In this document: piece by piece, positions 52,401 to 64,000 of the stretch
How the letters are laid out: the number at the start of each line of letters is the position of its first letter
Numbering within the stretch: position 1 is the stretch's first letter
Program-made: the position numbers and the translations under genes
The notes under the pieces: model-generated
The model's input: only the letters and a program-made list of their open reading frames with translations
What the model was told of the DNA's origin: nothing
The model's database searches: none
Source of the DNA: Entomortierella parvispora
Lineage: Eukaryota; Mortierellomycota; Mortierellomycetes; Mortierellales; Mortierellaceae
Assembly (NCBI GenBank): GCA_963573315.1
Contig: OY752146.1
Coordinates: 682,001 to 746,000 of the forward strand
DNA length: 64,000 bases
Direction of reading: 5' to 3'

Positions 52401-55400
52401 ATTAGACCTTTAGAATCTTCAATCTCCACATACCGAGAATGGATATGTAAGGATGACGACAAAGCTGTTTCAAGCGACGATAGACCTCAGAGCGGCGATC
52501 AAGTCGAAGCAAGGACGACTTTGGCAAACAGATACGAAATCCTTGGTGTTTGCTTTCTTTCAGTTGACAAACCGAGGAAAGCGGCGGAGAGCTTCAATTC
52601 CGGTCTTTGCGTCCTGCCTTTAAAGGAACTTCGACTTGTGGACGGTCTAACACTTGAAGACATGAGAAATCCTACCACACCCATTGCAAAGTTACTGAAT
52701 CGTCGGGCAAGAGCGCTTTTGGCACAAGAGGGTGCTCGATTCGAATCGGTGGTGACATCCGCGCCAGCTTTTATGGAAAAAATGGCCCAACCATGTATTC
52801 CAACATACTTTCGTGGAGCCATCCAGGAGTTCGAGTGCGGCCTTTTGTCTATTCTCGGGATCAAGGCCAATCAGATTGGACAGCGGAATCAGGAGCAAAT
52901 CGAAATTTTGACCCATTTACGCGAACATGTGTTCGTTGGGGGCCGCGCTTTGGCACACCCTATTCGCAGAGCTCGGGTTTTGATCCAACTCGCGGCACAT
53001 TTGCAGACTAACACGGACGAGTCAGTACAGCATGAGGCCATGAGATATGTGGAGGAAGCTATCGATATCCTGAAGGATCGAGACCTTAAAGCCGATTCAG
53101 AGTTGGCTCATGTACTGAACCACAACTTGGCTATGGCGTACACGTGGTACGGAATCCTGGACCGCAATCGGGACGGTGGCCTCAGGAGGAGATCAAAGCC
53201 TTTTCAATTGGCACTTCAACTCTGGGAGATAATTCTTTCGGAAGTAGATTGCTTTTATTCGGTTCAGGATGCCACCATGCCAGACCATCGTGCGAAGATT
53301 GAGAAGGTCTTGATGAAGTTGCCTGACCCTGAACTGCTCTACGAGCATCTGCAGATGCTCGCAGATTGCTTGGGTGTGATTGATTACAAAATCATGCAGG
53401 TTCAAATCCATTGGCTCATGCTTCGTTTGTGTAATGGAGTGCTCCCTGTTTCCGAGGGAACTTGTCTGGGTATGTTTTGATCCATGGGTACTGGGGTATA
53501 TGCAGACTCTTGAGTTACTGATGCTATAATGTTTAGTCCCCTTTTGTGTTTATTTATTTTGCCCGCTAATACTTGGAGATCATTGTTAGACGCTGCTCGG
53601 ATATACTCCAGGATGGCCCAAGCCTACCTTGCCTTGGGCTACACAGGCAAGGCCAAGGCGGCACTCGGTCACGGCAAGCGGATACTAGATGAAATAAGAC
53701 GGATATCTGAACGACAGACAGCTCTGGAAAGCGAGGTTGGAATCACCTGGTCGCTCTCACGAAGTCTTTATCTTATGGCCATTGGACGAAGGGCTGAAGG
53801 CGTGGAGGTGTTCAACAGCGCACGGAAAGATATGTCCGAGTTTGAACGACGGGCCTCATTCGAACAACGCTCAGGATCGATCAATGCGCCTGGCCACAAG
53901 CCCAAAGGCGGATTACTCTCGAGAACGGCTGATATGACGGCTCGCAAAACATTGGCGCTTGCTGAAGCTTCACTGGCAAGATCACGACTGCTCCATGGTG
54001 AGGGCAATATTTCGGGAGCCATTCTGGATGCTGTCCGTGCCGTTCGACAGCTGAGCAGCATTGTAGCTGCGGTGTCTGCTGCAATCAAGGACGCTCTTCG
54101 AGACAAGAACATCATATCACACCAGCCTATGGAAAATCCATTCCTGGACCCGCAAGAATCGATCGATGGGGACCAACAACAGCAGCATTCAGCAGACGAA
54201 TCATCGAGTGAGACCCGAAAGCTACGCCAAGGGTTAGAAAATCTGGCGAGCCTGAGATACCAGTGGCCTGTGTTCAGACTCTTGGTCGATGCCTATCACC
54301 AGCTCGCATCACTCTATCTGATCCAAGGTTGTGCTCATGAGGCTCAGTATTTTAGAGAGGAGGGCAAGCACATTGCCCTTCTTTCCAAAGCCGGCAAGTC
54401 GGTAGACCAGTTCACTCTGGACCACGTTGAGTTTTGCATCCGAGAACACGACTGGAAGGAAAGTGAGTCGCTCCTCAAGGAACTCATCCTGAGGCAGCAA
54501 GAATCCGTGTCTGGCGCAAATAAGGCCCTGGCATGGGAGATTCAGGATGCAAGGGTTCGAATGGTTCAAGGAGATCTTCGCATGGCCATGGGCGTCAATG
54601 ATCTAGCAGTGAAGGACTATTTCAAGACGGATGGAGTCCTCACGCATCTGATGGATAAAAAATTTATCTCTGCACTGGAGGAACTGGTCATTCGCGAGCC
54701 ACAGACACCGAGGGAGAAGAAGATGGTTCAATTTTACGACCGACGTTCAGTTTCAACAAACATGAGTGTGTCACGCCTTCGTTCCGATGTTGGACTTTTG
54801 CTTTTGCCGTCGGCAACTCCAGATCAGGGGGATCTCGAGTGCCTTGCTTTGAGCGAGATGAAGGCATCTCTGGGCTATCGTATGGGTCTGCTGATGGGCG
54901 AGATGGATGAGCCCGGAGCTATGGATATGGTGGAAAAGGCGCGGAAACAGGACCCTGTTGCACTCACATCTGCGGAATACCACACGGCCATGGCTAAGCT
55001 TTTGATGATGTGCTTGAAGGACTTGACAACCTTCCATGCTATATACCATATGTTATCCGAGTCTGTCCTATCTGTGGGCCTCCTCGAGAGGACCCCTATT
55101 CCTTCTGCCAGCCTGGATGCCGGTCGAGCATTCCTTTTTCCTCATGCCCAAGACATGTCACCATCCGTTCGAATGACAAAAACTGCTCGGCGCCGATCAG
55201 CACGGCAGGCAGCATTACTTAGTCCAGAGGCGCAAGGGCGACGAGATTCGAGTTGCTTTGAGGCGACGCAGTCATCAGACAAGTTCCTCGAAGTGATTTA
55301 TGAAACCAAGGCCCACCTGAGGCAAGCCTACCGACTTTCGCTTGAAACCAGTCCGCCTCATGTAGTTGCCGATATTTGTACATGGCAAACCCAACTCAAC

Positions 55401-57727
55401 TTGCTCGAATCCAGTATACTCATGGAGACCGAATCTTCTGGAGGACCTTGGGCTGCTGCCAGTAACGCTGCCTTCAACCTCGAGATGGCAAAGGCGATTA
55501 CGCAGCGACGAGAGATGCATGGCTTGATCAAACACAAATTGAATCCTGCCCTTCCGCGAGATGACCAATCCTGGCCTCAAGACATCGGATCCAACAAACT
55601 CCGGAAGGCTCTCATCACAAACCTGAATCGGCCAGACAATTTCGGGGGCCATATTCTGCAAAAACCCCGACCTTTGAACCTGAGGCTGCTGAGGGCAAGC
55701 GACGACTCTGCGGAAGAAATGGATGTGGACGCGCCTGAGATAGATGAAACAAACATGGATATTTTGGAGGTCGGAATGGAGCCCAGCGATCTGCGAACGC
55801 GACGTGGCAAGCGAGAATTCTTGTTTCGACAAGACGCTCTCCGCCCCTCCAGCTCTAAGGGTAATGAGCGGTCATTCCTACAGGTATTGGACGATGTGTA
55901 CACGCGTGATGCCTTGTTGGAGGAGAGAAGCGGTGGGTTTCAGGAGGAATTGGTGGATATCATCCCGTCCAGTTGGGTTGTCGTATCAATGTCCATGGAT
56001 ATTGCAAACGACTGCTTATTAGTGACACGACTGCGAGCAAAGGCCATGCCTATTGTCGCTCGCTTGCCTCTCAACCGCATCAAGCTTCGCGAGAGTGACG
56101 AATCATCTCAAGGATTAAGTCAAAACCAACCCGATGAGAGCGACAGTGTACGCTACCTCTCCTTCAAGGAAGCTGTCGCGGAGTTGCAGGATGTTTTGAA
56201 GAGAAGCCAGGAAACGATGTCCGCAACATCATCGTCCACTCCAAGCGAAGGAGTCCAGCGGCTGACTCGAGAGATGACGCCAGAGGAGAAAGCAGATTGG
56301 TGGAGCCAGAGGCAGCAACTGGATGGCCGTCTACGCCAACTGTTAGAGGCCATGGAGGACCAGTGGCTCTGCGGTCTTCGAGGTTTGATCCAGTCTCACA
56401 ACAAGCCTTCACAAGAGAGAAACCTCTGGACATTCAAGAGTTCCTTGGAAGCCATCATGTTTGAAGCTGTCAAAACTCAGTCGCACTCGGACTTTCACTT
56501 GGAGATTAACGTGGATTTGTGCAGGGTTTTCCTTAACTTGGGTGACACACCGTCCTTGGTGGATATTAAGGATCTGATATACTTCCTCATGGACTCTTAT
56601 CTGTTTAAAGGGGCCGCCGCCTGCACGTCCTCTACTTCCTCACCAATGCAGTCTTCAATCGAGTATACTGAGGGCAAATTTGAGTGGATTGCATTGAGAA
56701 TTCAAGAAGCTATGCGACAATACTGGGAATCAGAGATAGCAGCCGGTAACAGCGGATTTGATGACGATGCACATGTTATCCTCATTCTCGACAAGCATCT
56801 ACAGGTCTTCCCGTGGGAATCCTGCCCTGCTTTGAGGGGTGAGGCAGTGTCAAGGATGCCGTCTATTTGGATGCTACGAGATCGTATCCTGCAACAGAAA
56901 CATGCAATCGGATCGTCGACTGGAGGCAACTTTTGGCAGAGACAGGGCGACATGGATCCAGTCATCTCGACCTTGTCTGTGCCTTGGAAGGATGTCGAAG
57001 TGGATCCTAAGAGGACGTTTTACATTCTCAATCCTGGAGGTGATCTTACGAACACGGAGGGGGAGTTCAGAAGATATGTGGAGAGTCAGAAAGGATGGGA
57101 GGGCGTTATTGGACGAGAACCGATGAGTCTGGAATGTGAGCGGGGGCTGTCTCAACATGAGCTCTATGTGTAAGTTTCGAGATTTTTGCACTGCTGGGCA
57201 TCTCACATCTTCAATTCTGTGGTATAAGGTTACTAATACTTGCCTCCTCTTCCACATTTGATAGCTACTTTGGCCACTCGGGCGGAGAGCAGTACATCAA
57301 GTCGAAACAGATCCGGGGAGTTGGCAACTGTGCTGTGGCTCTACTTCTTGGTTGTAGCTCAGGATCGTTGAAAGGCAAAGGCGAGTTTGATCCCTCTGGC
57401 TCTGTGATGCACTACCTTCTTGCTGGAAGTCCTGCGCTGGTAGCCAATCTCTGGGACGTGACAGACCGGGACCTGGATCGGTTCAGCAAGTCCTTGCTTA
57501 CCCTGTGGGGAATGGATTCGAACCTAGACAGCCGTGCGATGGAGGTTGACCAAGCTCGCAGCAGCTCTTCGGATGGCGCTACAAACGTGCTGGCTCTACC
57601 CTCTGCAACGAGGTTGTCGCTGGTAGAAGCTGTCAAAGGCGCAAGGGACACTTGCAGGTTGAAGTACCTGGTTGGTGCTGCATCTGTGGTCTACGGCATC
57701 CCTTGCTTTTTGAAGGCGAAGCAATAA
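49464..57727 (+). CDS. ESP1: Separase (cysteine peptidase C50)
   Basis: Nine exons (49464-50213, 50308-50661, 50736-50892, 50972-51255, 51327-51621, 51714-52063, 52134-53469, 53590-57169, 57265-57727) join to about 2522 residues, on the large side for fungi. Most of the protein is the helical TPR/HEAT-like separase scaffold (for example WYGILDR, ARIYSRMAQAYLAL). A Ser/Pro/Thr-rich segment (75-200) near the N-terminus is probably disordered. The caspase-like catalytic domain is in exons 8-9: catalytic His in VYFGHSGGEQY, catalytic Cys in LLLGCSSGSLKGKGEFDP, then LVANLWDVTDRDLDR. Separase cuts the Scc1/Rad21 cohesin subunit at anaphase and is held inactive by securin. The last intron falls just before the catalytic His. 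No securin is visible here. Confidence 0.95.
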
Positions 57728-58359
57728 AACGCGCAATTTTTTCCTTGCAACCAATGATTTTTTTTCCCTATTGAACTATCGAGGTTCCTTCGTGACTACG
57801 ATGCAAAAATCAATCTAGGAAGAGCCGCTCGCACAGCCGACCCTGCATCGAGTGGAGCAGCGAGTTGTGTCTTGTCTTTTAATTTCAGTGCACTCCGCCA
57901 AAAAGGTCGAATGCTTGACAAGCAGGAGGCCAAGAAACTAGGATGTGTCCATCCGTTGTGCTTTTGTAGGTGCGCTGGTCCTCTGTCTTAGCTCTATTCA
58001 AGGGCTGCCAGTGGTTTTAGTAGCTGCACCTCCTGCAAGCCACCAAATTATCTACAGTGCATGAGTCGTCAGACCAAGAGCAACCCCCAAGGAGATGATG
58101 GCACAGTCGCCCCAAGCAATTGAAAAAAAAAAAAAAAAAAAAAAAAAACAGCCCACACCCGCCGGCTCTCTTTTGTTTCTCTTTTTCCGCTGTTCCTGCT
58201 TCCTCTCCATTACCCCACACAAACGACCTTCCCTTCCTCTCCCGTTCTCTCTCTCTCTCTTTCTCTCTGTCTATCTGTCTGTCTCTCTCTCTTTCCATCG
58301 GTTTTGGCTCTCCAAAGTGTCTTCACGGACACCACACACCCCTCCTATCGTCTTTTTCA
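57728..58359. other. Intergenic between separase and membrane protein
   Basis: Includes an A26 run (58123-58148) and a CT-repeat leader (58190-58300) before ATG 58360. No gene seen. Confidence 0.55.
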
Positions 58360-59714
58360 ATGCCCTCACCCGCACATGAGACAACAGAAACAAGCAGATA
58401 CTTGAAGAGGCTGGGCCACAATTGGCCCCGCCTCGTCGTTGCACTGGTCTCGCTCTACGGGGCGTACTACGCACTCAACATCATCCAGTCGACTAGCCTG
58501 GAGATCAAGGCCCTCTCCTTCAGCCCACCATCATGTATGGACCCCCTACCCTCTGCTCCGTGTTGTTTGCTGGCCTGCTTATCTCGCAACCCTCATTTTG
58601 ACCTTCAATACTCTTTTGACTACTCGCACACATAGACCAACCAACAACGGCACTTCCCATGCTGTCAGGAGCAACAAGCCCTGCCTCCGACTCGCCGCAG
58701 CTGACTTTTAGCCCTGAAAGCTCCTTTGGACAAGTCCCTCCGTCGCACAGCCGCGTAAAAGGTGATTTTGGCAACGCCAAGGAGAACTACAACAGTAACA
58801 ACAAAGAGAACGTGACCAAAGACAACAACAGATTGCTTCTGAGAAAGATCCCAAGGACAACCCTCCCCCTCTTTGGCCAGATCCGACTTGTGCGAAACCC
58901 CGAAGTGGATACAGATGGACATGCGGAGGCAGCGGCAATCTACACTCTCTTGGTCATCTCCTCCCTATCCATCATCGACAATACAGTGGGACTTATGGTG
59001 GCTACTCGCCGTTCACTTCGACTCACCCAAGTTGCCTTTGCGATTTGGTGCCTCCGCTTCGTGTTCCGCATGCTCTCCTTAGTCTCGGTCCTCTTCATGC
59101 TGGTATTGAGCACTGAAGTCCGGAGGAGACTGCCCCTGAACGTAGAAATAGTCGGCGGTGATAACGGATCCAGAGCAGGATTAGATGAGACTGAAAGGGG
59201 CAACTCTATGGTCGTTGTGACGGTGCTGGAGTTGGTGGTGGCGCTGGTGCACGGATGGTCTCTGTTGGTGCTGATTCGTGACCTGAGGAACCAGCCAAGG
59301 CCGAGGACAGTGGTGAGCCGAGCCTGGAAGTGGTTCTGCGAGACGCGATGGGGAGGACAGAGAATGGGCTCAAACCCGTACCAAGGCATCGGCAGTGGCG
59401 AGAACAATAGCACTAACGGTAGCAACACTTGCCTTCCACCCCCCACGTCGCAGAACCCATCTTTCTCATCATTGTCATCTCTTGGAATGTTTTACAGAGA
59501 CGGCAATACTCTTGATGAGGATCTGGAGAATGTGTGGGCGAGTCGCGCGAGTCGCGCCAACACAGAGACGATGAGTATCCGGAGCGTGCGGAGCGCGAGG
59601 AGCATCAGCACGCTGGGCTCGATCATCCTAGGCAGGGCCTCGCCCGAGATGGTCAGCGTGACGCCACCCGGTCGCTCGCGGGCGTCGAGCGTCTGCAGCG
59701 ATGAGAAGATGTGA
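58360..59714 (+). CDS. Four-TM membrane protein of unknown function
   Basis: Two exons (58360-58534, 58636-59714; GT-AG) give 417 residues. TM1 lies near residues 22-42 (LVVALVSLYGAYYAL), then a long polar Asn/Ser-rich loop, then three further hydrophobic segments: about 155-180 (AAIYTLLVISSLSIID), 190-222 (LTQVAFAIWCLRFVFRMLSLVSVLFML) and 257-280 (VVVTVLELVVALVHGWSLLVLI). The last 120 residues are soluble and Ser/Arg-rich with repeated SIRSVRSARSIS motifs, likely phosphorylated. I do not recognise the family; the four-TM plan with a long cytosolic tail recalls fungal plasma-membrane or vacuolar hypothetical proteins. The splice joins ...SPPS to YQPTTALP and keeps the frame. Confidence 0.8.
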
Positions 59715-59978
59715 AAGCAGCCGTGTACAGAACTGAGCTCTATTTATCCACAAATTTAACCAATGGTGCCTGAGGGAAAAAAAAAAAAAAGAAAAAAAGA
59801 AAAAAAAGACAGGGTCCCCTGTGCCACCAAGGCACGACAACGACCAGCTATTTGCTATTTGTCAACGCCGAAAATAGATTCCCTTGTTGATGATGACTTT
59901 GGGCATCGGCTCATCCTCCCTCCTCATGCTTCTCTTCCTCATCTTGTCCAGACTTGATCCCCCACCACCACTGCCGCC

Positions 59979-61796
59979 ATGAGTTTGCCAGGAAGGAACC
60001 CGTTATTATTACCGGAAATCCTGAGACTAGTCGGTCCTCTTCTCTCGAGAAACCAGCTTCTAGTTTCCCTTTGTGTCTGCAGCACCTGGAACAGCGCCCT
60101 CAACCCATTGCTCTGGAGTAACGTTCCACTGCCTCAGCGATGGAAGATCAGCAAGGACCCTTCGCTCTGTCCGTCCACAGAGACCCTCCACCGAAATGCC
60201 AATTATATCCTCGAACTCACATGCTCGGACCTGTTCTTGGTAGATCAATTGATCCCAGGATGCTGTCGCCTTGAAAAACTGGTCATGCAATGTCTAGGCC
60301 CTCAAGTCTGCCAGCTCCTGCTCCAGAGTCAAAAGACGCTTAAGGAGGTCCATCTTCGCCGAGACTCTTTTCAGGACAATGGTGAGGTCATGACAGAGGA
60401 CATCATCAATGCCCTCCAAAAATGTGAAAACCTCGAGCGCTTGGTCCTGAACGATTTTCTCATCAAATCCCGCGATGACCGCGAAGGTGCAACCGAGTCA
60501 AACGTGTCCCAGGACTTTTACCAGTTCCTCAAACGCGTCCCTCACCTCGAACTCCGCAATACCAACTTCATGGAGCCACCCCAACCAGTGCTCAAGGAGA
60601 CAGAGGGTGCTGTCGGGGACTATGTGCCCATGGTCCAGATCGACCCTGTCACGACACAAAGCTTCCCGATCTCTCCGTATGCCTCCCCGCTCTTTGAGCC
60701 GTCACTCCCAGGACTCGAGTCTTTGGTTCTCTTTGGAAACCGCATGAACCTATTGGACCAATTGAAGCTTCTCCATCATTGCGATCAACTGCAATCTCTT
60801 TCTTGGACCATCTTGGGATTCACTAGTCCGGTCAATAACCTAGGTGCCGATATGCATTTCCGTTTCCAAAAGCTGACCCGGTTAGACCTCTTTTGGACTC
60901 AACTTTCCGATGCAGAAGTCGCGGCGTTGCTGGCTAGAACCCCTAATATCGCTCATCTTAAGTTGAAGAGGACTCAGATTGGCAGACACACGATCGAGCG
61001 GATCGTGGGGCATGGAGTGCTGGAGGAGGACGACATTGCGAATTTCCAGGTTTTGGAAGCAGCCCCCCTCACCCATACAGAGCCGACTGTGGGGGACAGA
61101 GGGCTGCGGGACAAGCTGGTTTCGCTTGATATTTCGGATTGCCAACTTGTCACCAGTCGGCAAGTCAGATCTATCCTCTGGCACTGTTCGGAACTAAAAG
61201 AGTTGCGTGCTTCAGTGATTGTTGCGGGCGATCTCTTTGAATCGGCACCAGATGCCAACGGTATATCGGTGGCCACTAGCAATGTTGAGATCAGGGATTG
61301 GGCCTGCACCAAGCTGGAGATGCTTCATATCAACATTGTGGATGTCCCAGAGCTGCCGAGGATCCAGGATCAACAGCGTGCCATCCTGGCCCAGATTGGA
61401 AGACTGAACCGTCTTCGGGCTCTCTCCATCGAGCCTGCGACTCCGGACAGACAGCAGATAAGTCGAATCAAAAAGACATCTCTCCAGTTGTCGCTCCAGT
61501 CTGGATTGGATGAACTGGCCAACTTGTCCGCTCTTCGAGCTTTCCATTTTGGAGCCGTGGCACATTTGATGGGAGCTGACGAGTACGAGTGGATGAGTCG
61601 TCATTGGCCAGCACTGAGAGAGCTAGGAGAGACGCTTGCACCGAACGCGCAATATCAGGATGAACTGCAGGCGATGAAGGATTTCGTCGAGCAGTTGATG
61701 CCAAAGGTCAAGATTGTGAGACAGTCCAACAGTTGGACTTGGCGTAGAGGTCATGATAATGGGGAGGACGAGAATGACGACGATGACGACGAGTAG
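59979..61796 (+). CDS. F-box/leucine-rich-repeat protein
   Basis: A single-exon 605-residue protein. An F-box-like N-terminus (LLPEILRLVGPLLSRNQLLVSLCVCSTWNSALNP) fits the Skp1-binding fold of SCF ubiquitin ligases. It is followed by leucine-rich repeats through about residue 560 (for example LERLVLNDFL, LTRLDLFWTQLSDAEVAALL, LVSLDISDCQLVTSRQV) and a very acidic C-terminus (ENDDDDDE). It probably selects substrates for ubiquitination; the substrate is unknown. Single-exon F-box/LRR proteins of this style are abundant in Mortierella-type fungi, one reason for the taxonomic suggestion. Confidence 0.85.
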   Translation: MSLPGRNPLLLPEILRLVGPLLSRNQLLVSLCVCSTWNSALNPLLWSNVPLPQRWKISKDPSLCPSTETLHRNANYILELTCSDLFLVDQLIPGCCRLEKLVMQCLGPQVCQLLLQSQKTLKEVHLRRDSFQDNGEVMTEDIINALQKCENLERLVLNDFLIKSRDDREGATESNVSQDFYQFLKRVPHLELRNTNFMEPPQPVLKETEGAVGDYVPMVQIDPVTTQSFPISPYASPLFEPSLPGLESLVLFGNRMNLLDQLKLLHHCDQLQSLSWTILGFTSPVNNLGADMHFRFQKLTRLDLFWTQLSDAEVAALLARTPNIAHLKLKRTQIGRHTIERIVGHGVLEEDDIANFQVLEAAPLTHTEPTVGDRGLRDKLVSLDISDCQLVTSRQVRSILWHCSELKELRASVIVAGDLFESAPDANGISVATSNVEIRDWACTKLEMLHINIVDVPELPRIQDQQRAILAQIGRLNRLRALSIEPATPDRQQISRIKKTSLQLSLQSGLDELANLSALRAFHFGAVAHLMGADEYEWMSRHWPALRELGETLAPNAQYQDELQAMKDFVEQLMPKVKIVRQSNSWTWRRGHDNGEDENDDDDDE

Positions 61797-62119
61797 TCAC
61801 AACAATAAAATTGGTGGCGGGAACGCGTCGCGAAGAGCTGTCTTGTATCTTAAGGGCCGCATCACTTGCATGACATGCATTAATGTAGACTTCTTTCATG
61901 ACATGACAACGCACTCTTTCCTTCACCATTTCTCCCATTTTCCGTATTGTTCTACTTTAGTCCTGTCAGCTATCACCCAAATATTCTTTACTCCTCAGTT
62001 CATAAACACCTTTCTTGTCTTCTATCCGTACAACAGCAACAATTAGTGACCAATCAATCCTTAACATTGATAATTCCCAAATTGTAATTTATGCTGTTAT
62101 TGTTATTGTTGGATGGTTT
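61797..62119. other. Intergenic, F-box 3' end
   Basis: AT-rich; an AACAATAAAATT polyadenylation-type signal lies at 61800-61811. No gene seen. Confidence 0.55.
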
Positions 62120-62680
62120 ACTGCGCGCGACTGGTAGAGTGGGCCGAACGCCGGAGAAACGGTGCTCTTTTTCAGCGCGCTTTCTCAGTCACCTCTCTCA
62201 TCGTTATTCTGTGAGTCTGAGAGGTGGACATGTCGTCCGAGGCCATTCCGATGGGGTTCCCGCCTGCTACGCCCGTCATAACAGAGGCCTCGTAGCAGGA
62301 GTGGGATCTTCCGCCAGTCTGGTAAGTACTGCGCGCGACTGGTAGAGTGGGCCGAACGCCGGAGAAACGGTGCTCTTTTCAGCGCGCTTTCTCAGCCACC
62401 TCTCTCATCGTTATTCTGTGAGACTGAGAGGTGGACATGTCGTCCGAGGCCATTCCGATGGGGTTCCCGCCTGCTACGCCCGTCATAACAGAGGCCTCGT
62501 GGCAGGAGTGGGATCTTCCGCCAGTCTGGTAAGTACTGCGCGCGAATGGTAGAGTGGGCTGAACGCCGGAGAAACGGTGATTTTTTCAGCGCTCTTTCCA
62601 GTTACCCAACATTTCATTTCTCTTTAAACGTGAGAGGCACCTATGTTGTTCCGTCACGTCTCTTACTCTCCAACGCCACG
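62120..62680 (+). repeat. 207-bp tandem repeat carrying promoter, first exon and splice donor
   Basis: Units start at 62120, 62328 and 62535; the first two are complete (208 and 207 bp, a one-base T difference), and the third diverges after about 120 bp. Each full unit holds an ATG (62230; 62437), the same short coding stretch and a GTAAGT donor (62322; 62529). The unit-1 copy has a TAG at 62293-62295 where unit 2 has TGG (62500-62502). Confidence 0.9.
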
Positions 62681-64000
62681 AGACAAAATGATGGATGATG
62701 GTGGCAGAATTTGGATGTCCTTCCAATGTGAACCTGAGCGTGACATTTATGCGTTTCTTGAGATCCCAGCCATGATGTACTGACCTGTCTAGTTATAAAC
62801 TAGAGTCGGATCGATTTACCACAATGTCGAACCGAAAGAAGTCGCCAGCCTGGCATAACTGCGTTAATGATCTTCCATATGCCCAGTATTTCTTCAGCGC
62901 AAATAGACCTCAGAACTTTGACCATATTGCGTTTCTTCGAAGAATCAAACCATCGAGTGACTTACGCAACGAAACATCGAACCTATGGCTGCAAGTTATC
63001 ATTCCAAGACTGAATGGAAGCCCCCTACTTGAACTTCGGCAGGCTGGCTGCCGCCTGATGAGAGAATGGACGACCACGGGGCACGCCCGAGAGGCATTTT
63101 GGGCTGAAGTCGCCGCGGAGGAGGCGAGGAAGGTTAGGAGTCAATAGCTGAAGGAGGCAGGAGAGAGGCGGCTGAGGGCTGCAGAAAACTTTCTTGTTGT
63201 TGAGTCGGAGCATCATTTCGGTGAGTCCATTATGACTATTCATTTTCATTACTAGCGATTTCTTGATTATGTGCCGAATCTGACCATTGAATCGACCTCG
63301 CTTGAACAGAGAACGAGACTGCTCAACTGAGAAACTACTCCAGCCATCAGGCTGACTCCAACCAGCATCAACAGCCACAGCAACAGGAAGAGAGTGACCA
63401 AGAAGAGGTGGATGCATTGGATGTATTAAATGCCAATGCGGAGGAAACCCAGATGCCCCTCGAAAAAAGCTTACCTCGAAAAAGAAGAAGGGAAGACAAG
63501 GTATGACAGCAGTGCGAAGGGAGGTATCGAAGCAATCCTCAGCTACGCTGACATACTCTTTAACTATGCGTAGGTTGTGCACGAAGAGGATACTTCTGGA
63601 GATGATAATTGCGTCGATAATACTGAAGTCACGGAGCTCATCGCGAGCATCACATCTGTTTCCCACAATGAGTGCAGCACGGTAAGTCCATTGTAAGTTG
63701 GCCTTGCCATCTCGCTGTTATTTGCTCTTACCTTTGCTATTAATTGCTGTAATCACTGACACCCATCCATTATATTCAGTGGGTTATCGATGATGAATGT
63801 ATAGGCTGCCTTGTCGACAAATATAAGAAGGAGGTCATCGATATGATGCGGAGATGTGAACTCAAGAAGAAGAACCCGGCAGATACAATGTAAGAAAAAT
63901 TGACGCTTTGTGCAAAGACCAGAATTCTTGAGCTAAAATATTTGACTTCAAATGTTCAGGATCTTGGCAGGAACTTTTTCGCCGTGGCACCCCACTGATT
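62437..64000 (+). pseudogene. Multi-exon gene of unknown function, in-frame TAG, 3' end outside window
   Basis: Exons 62437-62528, 62793-63220, 63310-63500, 63574-63681, 63780-63889 and 63960 to the edge join in one phase, every junction GT-AG. The model starts MSSEAIPMGFPP in the second 207-bp repeat; the joined protein continues PP-V-CYKLESDRFTT before the internal ATG (62824). Exon 2 then has one in-frame TAG (63145-63147, after SQ) with the frame open and splice-consistent beyond it. Later exons carry Gln/Glu-rich sequence, a basic KRRR patch and VIDDECIGCLVDKYKKEVIDMM. A short product stopping at 63147 is possible. I do not recognise the family. It may be a recent pseudogene, or use stop read-through. 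Confidence 0.55.

Overview
The window is eukaryotic and fungal: short spliceosomal introns (about 60-260 nt, GT-AG plus one GC-AG), core fungal cell-division genes, Ty3/gypsy chromoviruses and an F-box/LRR protein. The style (F-box/LRR protein, poly-Q regulators, giant-virus-like fragments, repeated lineage-specific gene at the right edge) suggests an early-diverging filamentous fungus, most likely Mortierellaceae (Mucoromycota). That placement is an inference.

Left third (1-23.5 kb): an accessory, rearranged block. Two acidic proteins of unknown family lie at 1-1549, one with paired Cys/His zinc motifs. A truncated gypsy element (W, minus) follows at 2.1-5.8 kb, then minisatellites and an AT-rich island (6.4-8.5 kb) with two divergent zinc-ribbon genes, palindromes at gene ends, and a relic gene split by a solo LTR with a perfect 5-bp target duplication. 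From 8.5 to 22.6 kb there is a nest of Ty3/gypsy pieces of at least four families: Z (two LTRs, 12969-20223), X (LTRs A-D, a gag/protease half and a 3' tail), Y (about 1-kb LTR-like insertions) and V (a fragment). Copies of the Z 3' half plus Y lie in inverted orientation about 5 kb apart and share the same frameshift and the same Y insertion point, which points to duplication at the DNA level.

Right two thirds (23.5-62 kb): ordinary, gene-dense host DNA. In order: a GT49/LARGE-like glycosyltransferase (-), an UNC-13/Munc13-like MUN-C2 protein (-), a cis-prenyltransferase of the Rer2/dehydrodolichyl diphosphate synthase family (+), condensin SMC2 (+), a poly-Q protein with a GATA-like zinc finger (-), a C2H2 zinc-finger protein (-), separase (+), a four-TM membrane protein (+) and an F-box/LRR protein (+). 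The spliced models given here were assembled by hand from splice signals, and every multi-exon model closes in frame. SMC2 and separase both act at mitosis, and UNC-13-like proteins act in vesicle fusion and septum-site trafficking, but nothing here shows co-regulation.

Right edge (62.1-64 kb): a multi-exon gene of unknown function whose promoter and first exon are tandemly duplicated in 207-bp units. The first copy of exon 1 carries a stop, the second reads through, and exon 2 has one further in-frame TAG.
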